Counted from the stretch's first letter, positions 1-5,353 are shown. The stretch is 5,850 nt of DNA from Fusobacteriaceae bacterium (GCA_030625925.1 DAOUPY010000114.1:1-5850); one strand, 5' to 3'. Program-made: numbers and translations. Notes: generated by a model from the sequence alone, not told the origin.

Positions 1-1
1 A

Positions 2-142
2 TATAGATCTAAAAAGTTGACTTTATTATTATTTCAAATCAAACTTAAAAGACATTTTAAAAATACGAAAGTTATTGGCTATTATAAAAATGGTGAAATC
101 GAAGCTAAAGAAAATTATAAAAATGGGAAAATAATTTATTAA
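2..142 (+). CDS. C-terminal fragment of a probable YwqK/MORN-type repeat protein (5' end outside window)
   Basis: The frame is open from base 2 to the TAA at 140-142. The last part reads GYYKNGEIEAKENYKNGKII, which has the spacing and residues of YwqK-type repeats (Y-x-NG followed by an E-x-Y-KNGK unit about 10 residues later). The first 25 or so residues, before base about 75, do not look like this repeat, so the frame may shift near the window edge or the protein may already be damaged. YwqK-type proteins are often small antitoxin-like or surface repeat proteins in low-GC bacteria; no specific function can be read here. No good hairpin follows directly. Confidence 0.4.
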   Translation, partial: YRSKKLTLLLFQIKLKRHFKNTKVIGYYKNGEIEAKENYKNGKIIY

Positions 143-205
143 TAAAAATTCTTTTTGTAATATTCGTATAATAAATCAATAAAATTAAACTTAAAAGGAC
201 ACCCA

Positions 206-277
206 GTTATATACTGTAACCTGTAGACTAGACACTAGAAAAAAAAGTGTCAAAGTTTACAGGTTACAGTATATAAC
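206..277. repeat. Long inverted repeat: 20-bp perfect arms with a nested hairpin
   Basis: Arms 206-225 and 258-277 are exact reverse complements over 20 bp. In RNA the pairing continues to 228/255 through one G-U pair. The 26-base centre contains a second small hairpin (GACAC at 231-235 with GTGTC at 247-251) whose sequence matches the core of the terminators at 378-405 and 3427-3464. There is no T-run after the outer stem, so it is not a standard terminator. It could be a palindromic mobile element (MITE-like), an RNA structure or a remnant of insertion-sequence ends. Confidence 0.75.
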
Positions 278-326
278 AACCCCCTTGCTTGTACTACTAA
301 ACCATATCTTATTTCTTAGTATAAAT

Positions 327-338
327 AGACGACCGTCT
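327..338. promoter_or_regulatory. Palindrome AGACG-AC-CGTCT next to a possible -10, TetR-operator-like
   Basis: Bases 327-331 and 334-338 form a perfect 5-bp dyad with a 2-base centre. It lies right after TATAAA (320-325); on the minus strand TATACT overlaps 318-323. Operators of TetR/AcrR regulators often have this AGAC...GTCT form close to a promoter. No regulator gene and no clear target gene are in the window, and no good -35 was found, so the role is conjectural. Confidence 0.25.
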
Positions 339-377
339 GTTTGTATTGGTTGTTGTAATTTTTCAAAATAAAAATAA

Positions 378-405
378 AAAAAGACACTAGAAACAGTGTC
401 TTTTT
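378..405. terminator. Bidirectional intrinsic terminator
   Basis: An 11-bp perfect stem (378-388 with 395-405) closes a 6-base loop. The stem has a GACACT core flanked by A-runs on one side and T-runs on the other, so it can terminate transcription on both strands. On the minus strand it lies downstream of the cyclo-ligase gene and its broken follower. It shares its core with the hairpin at 3427-3464. Confidence 0.8.
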
Positions 406-540
406 AAGGTTGATTTTATTGACTTCATTTTTGGATGTTCTAAATTGAATGTTGTGACGCATTCGTTATTTTGTGAGCTTAAGAGCTACATTTTTAAATT
501 TATCCAACTTATCTTTTTTTTCAGTAGCTTTTACAATAAT
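406..540 (-). pseudogene. Frameshifted remnant of an antibiotic-biosynthesis-monooxygenase (ABM)-like protein
   Basis: Directly behind the cyclo-ligase stop (540-542) a minus-strand frame reads IIVKATEKKDKLDKFKNVAL and ends at TAA 466-468. A one-base shift continues with NNECVTTFNLEHPK before running into the terminator. Joined, this resembles the N-terminal half of ABM/YgiN-type dimeric alpha-beta barrel monooxygenases: a beta strand, a Lys-rich helix, then the stretch usually reading EEGC-x-x-Y-x-L. The C-terminal half is absent and no ATG start remains. An 8-A run (minus strand, 515-522) is a possible slippage site. The family assignment comes from the residue pattern only; the fragment could be chance coding. 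Confidence 0.4.
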
Positions 541-1106
541 TAAAATATAAAGTGACTAGTCTCTGTAAGTAGACCATCAATTTTTATATCAAAACTCTCA
601 TAGGAGATGTCTTCAATCACTTGTAGATCAAACGCAATACCTATCTTAGAAGTATGACCTTGTAATTTACTCATAAAGATATCATAGAATCCTCCCCCAT
701 ATCCAATACGGTATCCCGTTTTATCAAAGGCAACTCCAGGAACTACAACCATATCAATAATTGTAGAATCTATCTCTACTCCACATCTCGGCTCTAGTAT
801 TCCCATCTTATTAATAGCTAGGTCTTTCATTCCACTTATCTTTATAGCTCTCATATCAAATTTCCCTATAACTTTAGGAATACATACTGTTTTACCTAAA
901 GATAGCATATATTTAATAGCCTCTCTTGTATCTACTTCACTTCCAAAGGAAACAAAAATAAAAATGGTATTAGCCTCAATAAAGTTTAAAGTGTTATAGA
1001 GTTTGTTAATGATTTTATTACTTTTTTCCTTTATATCATTAGGTTTAAGAAGATCTCTTTGGGAGGTAATAGTTTTTCTAATGTTTTTTTTATAGTTACT
1101 CATCAT
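540..1106 (-). CDS. 5-formyltetrahydrofolate cyclo-ligase (5,10-methenyl-THF synthetase)
   Basis: This cytosolic enzyme uses ATP to convert 5-formyl-THF to 5,10-methenyl-THF, returning a stable folate store to one-carbon metabolism. The 188-residue length is normal for the family. The signature is intact: VVPGVAFD (residues 121-128) followed by GYRIGYGGGFYD (131-142), which forms the nucleotide and folate-binding loop. The Lys/Arg-rich N-terminus with R10 and R17 is typical of the family. Two ATG codons are adjacent (1104-1106 and 1101-1103). The ribosome binding site AAAGGTGG (minus strand, 1117-1110) is only 3 bases from the first and 6 from the second, so translation may start at the second, giving 187 residues. 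The gene is monocistronic apart from the broken ABM-like remnant just after it, and the terminator at 378-405 serves both. Genes of this family are variously called fau, ygfA or yqgN. Confidence 0.95.
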   Translation of the reverse strand: MMSNYKKNIRKTITSQRDLLKPNDIKEKSNKIINKLYNTLNFIEANTIFIFVSFGSEVDTREAIKYMLSLGKTVCIPKVIGKFDMRAIKISGMKDLAINKMGILEPRCGVEIDSTIIDMVVVPGVAFDKTGYRIGYGGGFYDIFMSKLQGHTSKIGIAFDLQVIEDISYESFDIKIDGLLTETSHFIF

Positions 1107-1193
1107 AGGCCACCTTTTTATTCTAATATTTTTTAAAGTTAAATTTTAAATTTTCTCCTCTTTTCATATTCTATCATATTTATCGCTCGTTAA

Positions 1194-1209
1194 ATTTAGT
1201 ACACTAAAT
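1194..1209. promoter_or_regulatory. Short palindrome upstream of the cyclo-ligase gene
   Basis: ATTTAGT (1194-1200) and ACTAAAT (1203-1209) form a 7-bp dyad around a 2-base centre, about 90 bases upstream of the cyclo-ligase start. On the minus strand it is followed by AT-rich sequence with -10-like words (TATGAT, TAGAAT) at about 1165-1180, where the promoter probably lies. It could be an operator, but short AT-rich palindromes also arise by chance. I see no coding sequence between 1107 and about 1400. Confidence 0.2.
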
Positions 1210-1423
1210 ATTACATTATTTTAATGACTTTTAACACACTTTAGATTCCGAATCTCTAGACTCCTTTATTTGTAAGGGATTATTAAAAAATATTGTGTCC
1301 AACGGAAAGCATATGAGAGAAGGAATAATATTTCAGAATAATCACGAGATCCAAAAAAAGCCTGCGAGCTCTTTTTTATTTTTTAATAATTTCCAATCTT
1401 AAAGTTTCGTAATAGTTATTAGG

Positions 1424-1451
1424 ATACTTTCATAATTGTTGCACCAGAATC
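1424..1451 (+). repeat. Left copy of an imperfect inverted repeat flanking the orr island
   Basis: These 28 bases on the plus strand align with 30 bases on the minus strand at 2983-2954: 25 matches, three mismatches and one 2-base gap, with TTGCACCAGAA fully shared. The position coincides with the change from AT-rich sequence on the left to the GC-richer orr island on the right. No target-site duplication is visible outside the pair. Confidence 0.6.
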
Positions 1452-1460
1452 AAACATTTA

Positions 1461-1517
1461 GTGGAGGATGGACGAACCGTTATTATTGTGACTGATATCC
1501 TTCCTCTGGATCAATAA
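1461..1517 (+). pseudogene. Possible C-terminal tail of a decayed plus-strand gene
   Basis: From GTG at 1461 the plus strand reads VEDGRTVIIVTDILPLDQ and stops at TAA 1515-1517. The same frame is open back to a TAG near 1412 but has no start with a ribosome binding site. The GC-richer codons match the orr gene rather than the backbone, and the tail ends just before the shared hairpin at 1540-1562, as a convergent gene would. No family is recognised. It may be the 3' end of a neighbour that entered with orr and was truncated at about the left repeat. Confidence 0.25.
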
Positions 1518-1539
1518 AAGATCATAGAAATATATATAA

Positions 1540-1562
1540 CAGCCGGCCCCGTGAGCCGGCTG
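1540..1562 (-). terminator. GC-rich hairpin terminator downstream of orr
   Basis: An 8-bp perfect stem (CAGCCGGC, 1540-1547, with GCCGGCTG, 1555-1562) closes a 7-base loop. It lies 18 bases beyond the orr stop codon. On the minus strand it is followed by TTATATATATTT, a moderate U-rich tail. On the plus strand TTTT follows within 10 bases, so it may also serve the decayed convergent gene. Confidence 0.8.
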
Positions 1563-1580
1563 AATAACTTTTACAGTTAT

Positions 1581-2642
1581 CTATATAAACACCTTGTTAA
1601 TATATCCAGAAGCCATGGCTGAGAGGCATCCTCCATAACTCAGATTAAATTCCACCCTACCATTTACACAATATTCCTTAGAAGAGTCTGTTATATCCAG
1701 GATAAGGTGGTCACTGCTGGCACCTAAAACAATAATATCTTCATCTATGGGAGTCAGGTAGTCCGGCAAGATATCCTGTTTCCCCAGGGCGCATATAACC
1801 CGTCTTCTGATGCCCCTGTCTATAAAAACAGGAACTTTTCCAAAGGCATCCAGACCAACCTTCCCTATAGGAACAGAGGGTTTAAACTTGATCTCCACTA
1901 TTTCAGCCTCTAATCTGAATGTGTCGACATTGAGGCCTTTGACAGGTTTATCATCCAAACCTATTCCCAGCAGCAGTGAAGCTCCCAGTCTTAACTGATT
2001 AACTTCCTCTGGTAGTGAATCATCTTCAAATAAACTGAGGGCTCCTGAATTCCCTCCAGAGATGATCTCCAGGGCCAGAGCGAACTTATCTTCCAATGTA
2101 GATCTAATTTCAATTAATCTCCTTAAATTTTCTTCTGTAGGGAGAATACCTCCATAGCAGGTCAAGTTACTTCCTATTCCAAGGAGTCTAATTCCGGCAA
2201 TCTCCTTTATCTTTTCCACTGCATCAAATATTTCATCCATGTAAAATATGCCTTCCCTCAAATCGCCCAGATCCACCATTAAGACTATACTATATACCTT
2301 CTCTTGTATAACAGCCTGATTTCCCAGTGCTTTTATAGTGGACACTTCAGAAACCAGAGAGATATCTGAATACTTCACTATTTTTTCCGCCTGGCTGGCC
2401 ATAGGAATCCTGATCAGCATCTTCGGCACTTTGAGATCAGATATTCTTTTAAGATTTTCAATCCTTGCATCGGCTAAAATCTCAACTCCTGCACCTACTA
2501 GGGCATCTGCTATAATTTCATTTCCGCAAACCATCTTTGTGACACCAGCTACAGTTATTCCTCTTGCCCGGCACCGTCTCACCATCTCACGGGTATTTTC
2601 TTCAATCTTTTTCAAATCTATCGTTAACTTTGGGTAGGTCAT
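1581..2642 (-). CDS. orr: Ornithine racemase (PLP-dependent, alanine-racemase-like fold)
   Basis: The predicted 353-residue cytosolic enzyme interconverts L- and D-ornithine. D-ornithine feeds D-ornithine 4,5-aminomutase in oxidative ornithine fermentation. The N-terminal strand TIDLKKIEEN (7-16) is followed by GVTKMVCG (33-40), where K36 is the expected PLP Schiff-base lysine. Family hallmarks follow: IGSNLTCYGG (156-165), SGGNSGAL (195-202, phosphate-binding loop), LRLGASLLLG (217-226), and a C-terminal GKQD and GASSDHLILDI (287-317). Length fits the Orr/YhfX-like alanine-racemase family. The ATG at 2642 has GGAGG (2654-2650) seven bases upstream. The start overlaps the stop of a decayed frame as ATGA, as in an operon. 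Usual partners (oraS, oraE, ord, ortAB) are absent here. GC is clearly above the surroundings, suggesting transfer. A related amino-acid racemase specificity cannot be excluded. Confidence 0.88.
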   Translation of the reverse strand: MTYPKLTIDLKKIEENTREMVRRCRARGITVAGVTKMVCGNEIIADALVGAGVEILADARIENLKRISDLKVPKMLIRIPMASQAEKIVKYSDISLVSEVSTIKALGNQAVIQEKVYSIVLMVDLGDLREGIFYMDEIFDAVEKIKEIAGIRLLGIGSNLTCYGGILPTEENLRRLIEIRSTLEDKFALALEIISGGNSGALSLFEDDSLPEEVNQLRLGASLLLGIGLDDKPVKGLNVDTFRLEAEIVEIKFKPSVPIGKVGLDAFGKVPVFIDRGIRRRVICALGKQDILPDYLTPIDEDIIVLGASSDHLILDITDSSKEYCVNGRVEFNLSYGGCLSAMASGYINKVFI

Positions 2643-2920
2643 CTGTAATCCTCCAGGGCATCTATAAAGCAGGTAAAATAGGACCGCTGCTCCTGGAAAG
2701 TGTAATATCTATCAACTTAAATGACGCATCTAAAATTTTTATCAGTCAGAAATCTTCCGCCGGCAGAGATATCACACTCCCTTATCGGAGCACATATCAG
2801 ATACATCACTTTTCAGATATAGCCTCCAAAAAAACTACCATTGAGACATCCATATTTCAAGATCTTGTCGATCTCATTTTCTCCCAAAATTTTTAATAGA
2901 TCTATCATAAGGTATTCCAT
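2639..2920 (-). pseudogene. Decayed reading frame immediately upstream of orr (two in-frame stops)
   Basis: From ATG at 2920 the minus strand reads MEYLMIDLLKILGENEIDKI and onward, is broken by TGA at 2815-2813 and TAA at 2719-2717, and ends at TGA 2641-2639 overlapping the orr ATG. That makes 94 codons in one frame. AGGGGG directly precedes the first ATG; a second ATG four codons later has better spacing. Codon choice (CTG, GAG, ATC) matches orr, and the ATGA overlap is typical of translational coupling, so this is probably the ruin of the gene that preceded orr in its original operon. No family was recognised. Two stops in 94 codons of one frame are not strong statistical evidence. Confidence 0.3.
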
Positions 2921-2953
2921 CCCCCTGCTTTTGAATAAACTTCCCTGTAAAAC

Positions 2954-2983
2954 GGTTCTGGTGCAATAATTATAAAAAAGTAT
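2954..2983 (-). repeat. Right copy of the inverted repeat flanking the orr island
   Basis: The minus-strand reading matches 1424-1451 (25 matches, three mismatches, one 2-base gap). It marks the point where GC-richer sequence gives way to AT-rich backbone. It also contains TATAAT on the minus strand (2974-2969), but no -35 at the right distance was found, so a promoter role for orr is possible but weak. Confidence 0.6.
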
Positions 2984-3040
2984 AAAATCCCCATAAGATT
3001 TTTTATTTAACCTATAATTCCAAATAACTCGTTTATAAAT

Positions 3041-3275
3041 TTACTTACTGTTTTTAATCTCTATCTTTGATAACCTTTCCTCAGTTCTTTTAAATTTTGA
3101 CTCTTGCTTTATCTTATTTTGAATCGTTCAATTGTACGTCTAATTTATCATACTCAGAATTATTATTCAAACTCTTCCTTACTGTTTTCTGTGAGAAATA
3201 AAAATTTAATATCTTTTCATTTAGGCTATCATCAATAATTTTATTTAAATATATCAAAATCTTATTAATTTTCAT
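3041..3275 (-). pseudogene. Small charged protein, frameshifted near its middle; function unknown
   Basis: ATG at 3275-3273 follows a strong ribosome binding site GGAGGG (3285-3280). The first frame gives 53 residues (starting MKINKILIYLNKIIDDSLNE) to TAA at 3116-3114. Removing one A from the AAAA run at 3120-3117 joins it to a second frame, NKIKQESKFKRTEERLSKIE and on to TAA at 3043-3041, giving a protein of about 75 residues rich in Lys, Asn and Glu and probably helical. No family, signal peptide or membrane segment is recognised. Either the 53-residue form is real, or the gene or the consensus has a one-base indel. It stands alone, with no partner on its strand. Confidence 0.4.
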
Positions 3276-3378
3276 ATTACCCTCCTAAATTTAAAGTAAT
3301 GGCTTCTAATTTATTCTGAAAAATCAACAAAATCCTTTTTTTAGAATAAACTTTATTTCTATTAAAAAATCAAATGAT

Positions 3379-3512
3379 CGCGGACAAAATTCCAACGAAT
3401 TCGAAGACAAAATAAGAAAAAACACCAAATAAAAGGACACTAAGATTCTAGTGTCCTTTTATTTAATACTTTTCCAACTTTTGTTTGCGATATTCTTTTA
3501 AATCTGTCCGCG
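3379..3512. repeat. Large imperfect palindrome with 64-base arms around the 3427-3464 hairpin
   Basis: CGCGGACA (3379-3386) is repeated inverted at 3505-3512, and the 16-bp terminator stem forms the centre. The two intervening stretches (3387-3426, and 3504-3465 read on the minus strand) are both exactly 40 bases and agree at 22 of 40 positions without gaps. This suggests an old inverted duplication, or two related gene tails converging on one terminator. On either strand the arm can be read as a short Lys/Arg-rich coding tail. Confidence 0.45.
3427..3464. terminator. Strong bidirectional hairpin terminator
   Basis: A 16-bp perfect stem (3427-3442 with 3449-3464) encloses a 6-base loop. The core GGACACTA is flanked by an A-run upstream and a T-run downstream on either strand. 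It resembles the hairpin at 378-405. On the minus strand its arm overlaps the stop codon of the decayed gene tail at 3463-3633, and it shields the ATPase operon from upstream transcription. Confidence 0.8.
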
Positions 3513-3633
3513 TTAATTGCTGAATTTAGCTTTTTTCATTGCATCCTTACAAAAATCAAAATACTTAAAATATTTCTATTTTCGAAAGAGGTAAATATTG
3601 ACATTCTTCTATATAAACCTCATAATCTCTATT
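3463..3633 (-). pseudogene. Possible decayed 3' gene tail ending in the terminator
   Basis: Three minus-strand pieces follow one another across one-base shifts: NRDYEVYIEECQYLPLSK... from 3633, then KYFDFCKDAMKKAKFSN, then LTRTDLKEYRKQKLEKY ending at TAA 3465-3463 inside the hairpin arm. The pieces look like protein and end where a gene should, at a terminator. The frames are short, however, and AT-rich sequence gives such runs by chance. No family was recognised and no start is visible; a TAA precedes the first piece. Confidence 0.25.
3598..3626 (+). promoter_or_regulatory. Sigma-70-type promoter upstream of the ATPase operon
   Basis: TTGACA (3598-3603) and CATAAT (3621-3626) are separated by 17 bases: a perfect -35 and a 5/6 -10. 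Transcription would start near 3633 and give a leader of about 125 bases before the ATPase start. The leader contains an imperfect dyad (3681-3688 with 3694-3701, one mismatch). No small gene with convincing signals lies in it. Confidence 0.5.
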
Positions 3634-3726
3634 TTATGTGTGCTTTTTTATTAACATAATAAAAAGTTAGTATAATTAAAAAACACTTCAATAAAGTATT
3701 TTTGTTTACCGATTTTGTCTTTTATA

Positions 3727-3752
3727 TGCTATAATTATAAAAAAAGAGGTGA
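3727..3752 (+). promoter_or_regulatory. Extended -10 promoter and ribosome binding site that set the ATPase start
   Basis: TGCTATAAT at 3727-3735 is an extended -10 element with a perfect TATAAT. No matching -35 is evident, which extended -10 promoters tolerate. Transcription would begin near 3742, just before AGAGGTGA (3745-3752), the ribosome binding site 4 bases upstream of ATG 3757. A leader this short excludes the in-frame TTG at 3715 as start for this transcript. Confidence 0.55.
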
Positions 3753-3756
3753 TTTT

Positions 3757-4854
3757 ATGATTTTAATGAATTTAAAGGTAAACAATTTTTATGAGTTTAA
3801 AAATTTTGATATAAATTTTTCATACCTTAAAAAAATAAAAGATTCAACGATACCATATGAATATTTAGAAGAAAAACCAAATTTTAGATTTAAGAAGGTC
3901 AACATAATAATGGGAGCCAATGCTACAGGAAAAACGATCTTTGGACAAACACTATATAATATCTTTAGATTTTTAATAGATAAAGATACAAAGCATCTAA
4001 CTAAAATGATAGATAATCTTCAGGCAGAAGCTGATTTTGAAATTGATTTGGTTTTAAGTGATTTAAACCTTTATAGAGTAAAGTGTATAATAGAAAATGA
4101 AGAAATAAAGACATTAACTATAGAAAAATCAACAATCACAAAGAAAAATTCATATGAAGACTGTTGTAAAAAATTCAAAATATATACTGATATTGATAAA
4201 ATAAAAAAAGGCGATAGAAAGTTGAAATTATTTTTAACTTTAGAATCAATAGAAGATCTATTTACAGGAATTCTATTTGCTTTCCCTGGAGAAATTGTAG
4301 ATAAAAACTATAATATAAAAATTCTTAACTTAATTTTAAAAACTTTTGATCCATCCATTAAAGAAGTTGTGGAAAGTTTAGAAGTAGAAGATACCTATCA
4401 TATTATCTTTAAGACTGGAAAAACGGTTATTGTACAAGATGGCGAAATTTTAAAAAATAGTTTATCCAAAGGAACAGAAGAAGGAATTGAAATAGCGAAT
4501 ATCATTGATAATATTAGAAAAAATAGAGGTTTGTATTTTATCGATGAAAAAATCTCCTATGTTCACAGTGAATTAGAAATAGAAATTTTAAATCAAATGA
4601 TAAATCTAATGGATTCAAAATCTCGGCTTTTTTTTACTACCCATAATACAGATATACTTGAAATGAATCTACCTATCCATAGTTTTACCTTTTTTAAAAA
4701 GGAAGAAAAAATAGAAGCTGTGTATCCAGAAAGTATCTATAAGAGAAATGACCGTTCCATTATGAATGCCGTTAAAAATGATGTTTTCAATACAATCCCT
4801 AAAACAGATCTGCTCTATGAATTAGAGGAGGTTTGTTATGAATCTGAGCAATAA
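3757..4854 (+). CDS. OLD/ABC-type AAA ATPase of a two-gene defence-like system
   Basis: The predicted cytosolic 365-residue ATPase belongs to the AAA_15/AAA_21-like group related to OLD, GajA and AriA. The N-terminus MILMNLKVNNFYEFKNF is the usual opening strand of ABC-type ATPases. Walker A is GANATGKT (53-60). LSKGTEEG (236-243) resembles the ABC signature, and Walker B is LYFIDEK (259-265) with the catalytic Glu. The switch His is in FTTHNTDIL (293-301). The 61-235 insert is probably the dimerisation or coiled arm region. It has no fused TOPRIM or nuclease domain; that role probably falls to the overlapping downstream gene. ATG 3757 is chosen for its ribosome binding site. An in-frame TTG at 3715 would add 14 residues but overlaps the promoter. 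The gene is intact. In related systems the ATPase senses phage or DNA signals and controls a TOPRIM nuclease; that role here is inferred. Confidence 0.85.
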   Translation: MILMNLKVNNFYEFKNFDINFSYLKKIKDSTIPYEYLEEKPNFRFKKVNIIMGANATGKTIFGQTLYNIFRFLIDKDTKHLTKMIDNLQAEADFEIDLVLSDLNLYRVKCIIENEEIKTLTIEKSTITKKNSYEDCCKKFKIYTDIDKIKKGDRKLKLFLTLESIEDLFTGILFAFPGEIVDKNYNIKILNLILKTFDPSIKEVVESLEVEDTYHIIFKTGKTVIVQDGEILKNSLSKGTEEGIEIANIIDNIRKNRGLYFIDEKISYVHSELEIEILNQMINLMDSKSRLFFTTHNTDILEMNLPIHSFTFFKKEEKIEAVYPESIYKRNDRSIMNAVKNDVFNTIPKTDLLYELEEVCYESEQ

Positions 4855-5347
4855 TGAATACAAATTACTTTATTTAGTTGAAGGAGAATCGGAAGCAGCT
4901 CTTATAAAGGCTATTAAAAATAAATATATTTATTCTGGTAGAGTACTAGTTTTTAATCCTTGGACAAAAAAAGCCGGAAATTTAACAAGAAATATAAGAG
5001 GCAAAACTGTTTGTATTTTGATCTTTGATACAGATGAATATAAAGCAGGGAAAGCCAACATAAAACTCCTACAAGAGAATTTAAAATGATTAGAAAAATA
5101 CTCAGAAGAAGTTATTGTAATTTGTCAAAATGAAACTTTAGAAGATGAATTGGTAAAATCTTGTTCTATAAGAAAAATAGAGGAATTTTTCAATTTAAAA
5201 TCTATTAATGAACATAAAAAAAGGTTTATAAAAACAAACAATTTATCGGTGAAATTAAAGGAAAAAAACTTTGATATCCAGAAAATTTGGGCTGGGAAAA
5301 ACATAGATTTTTCACCTAAAAACAAATCAAATTTAATAAAAATATAA
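4838..5347 (+). pseudogene. Small TOPRIM-domain partner (putative nuclease effector), interrupted by an in-frame TGA
   Basis: The start ATG lies inside the ATPase gene (17-base overlap), six bases after the strong site AGAGGAGG (4824-4831), so the two are translationally coupled. The first frame gives 83 residues and stops at TGA 5087-5089. The same frame then continues without a stop to TAA 5345-5347, for a full product of about 169 residues. TOPRIM hallmarks are visible: LLYLVEGESEAALI with the metal-binding Glu (VEGESE, 14-19) and LIFDTDE with the D-x-D pair (64-66). After the TGA, VIVICQNETLEDEL (92-105) carries more conserved-looking acids. TGG to TGA (Trp84) is the simplest origin. The short product would keep the Glu and DxD but lose half the protein. 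It may be a true nonsense mutation, a sequence error or a read-through site. The closest described analogues are the OLD/Gabija TOPRIM nucleases and AriB or RloB-like partners; membership of a known family was not established. Confidence 0.7.
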
Positions 5348-5353
5348 AATATA

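Noticed and set aside
1351..1380. A-run / T-run around GCCTGCGAGC as a terminator
   Set aside because: The stem pairs only with bulges and is weak. No gene ends next to it.
1810..2637. Two plus-strand frames inside orr (1810-1998, 2338-2637)
   Set aside because: Both are antisense shadows of the well-supported orr gene.
2564..2896. Plus-strand frame of 110 codons opposite orr and its upstream region
   Set aside because: It starts inside the orr gene on the opposite strand without a ribosome binding site and is codon-aligned antisense to the decayed frame. No family resemblance was seen.
3598..3654. 18-residue hydrophobic ORF starting at TTG after GAGGT (small toxin)
   Set aside because: The TTG is part of the -35 of a good promoter. 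Short hydrophobic runs are expected in AT-rich DNA, and there is no antitoxin or terminator arrangement.
3715..3756. Upstream TTG start adding 14 residues to the ATPase
   Set aside because: It has no ribosome binding site and lies over the extended -10 promoter, whereas ATG 3757 has AGAGGTGA and the usual ABC-type first strand.
3640..3757. Retron or other ncRNA partner for the ATPase-TOPRIM pair
   Set aside because: There is no reverse transcriptase and no strong msr/msd-like fold in the leader. Only an imperfect 8-bp dyad is present.
5087..5089. TGA read as tryptophan (altered genetic code)
   Set aside because: Trp is written TGG twice in this same gene, the intact ATPase, orr and cyclo-ligase genes contain no in-frame TGA, and the setting fits organisms using the standard bacterial code.
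5087..5130. TGA as selenocysteine codon
   Set aside because: No convincing SECIS-like stem-loop with a GU-bearing loop follows at the right distance, and TOPRIM proteins are not known selenoproteins. A TGG to TGA change is simpler.
5125..5325. Minus-strand frame of 66 codons
   Set aside because: It is opposite the distal half of the TOPRIM frame, with no ribosome binding site and a composition typical of an antisense shadow.
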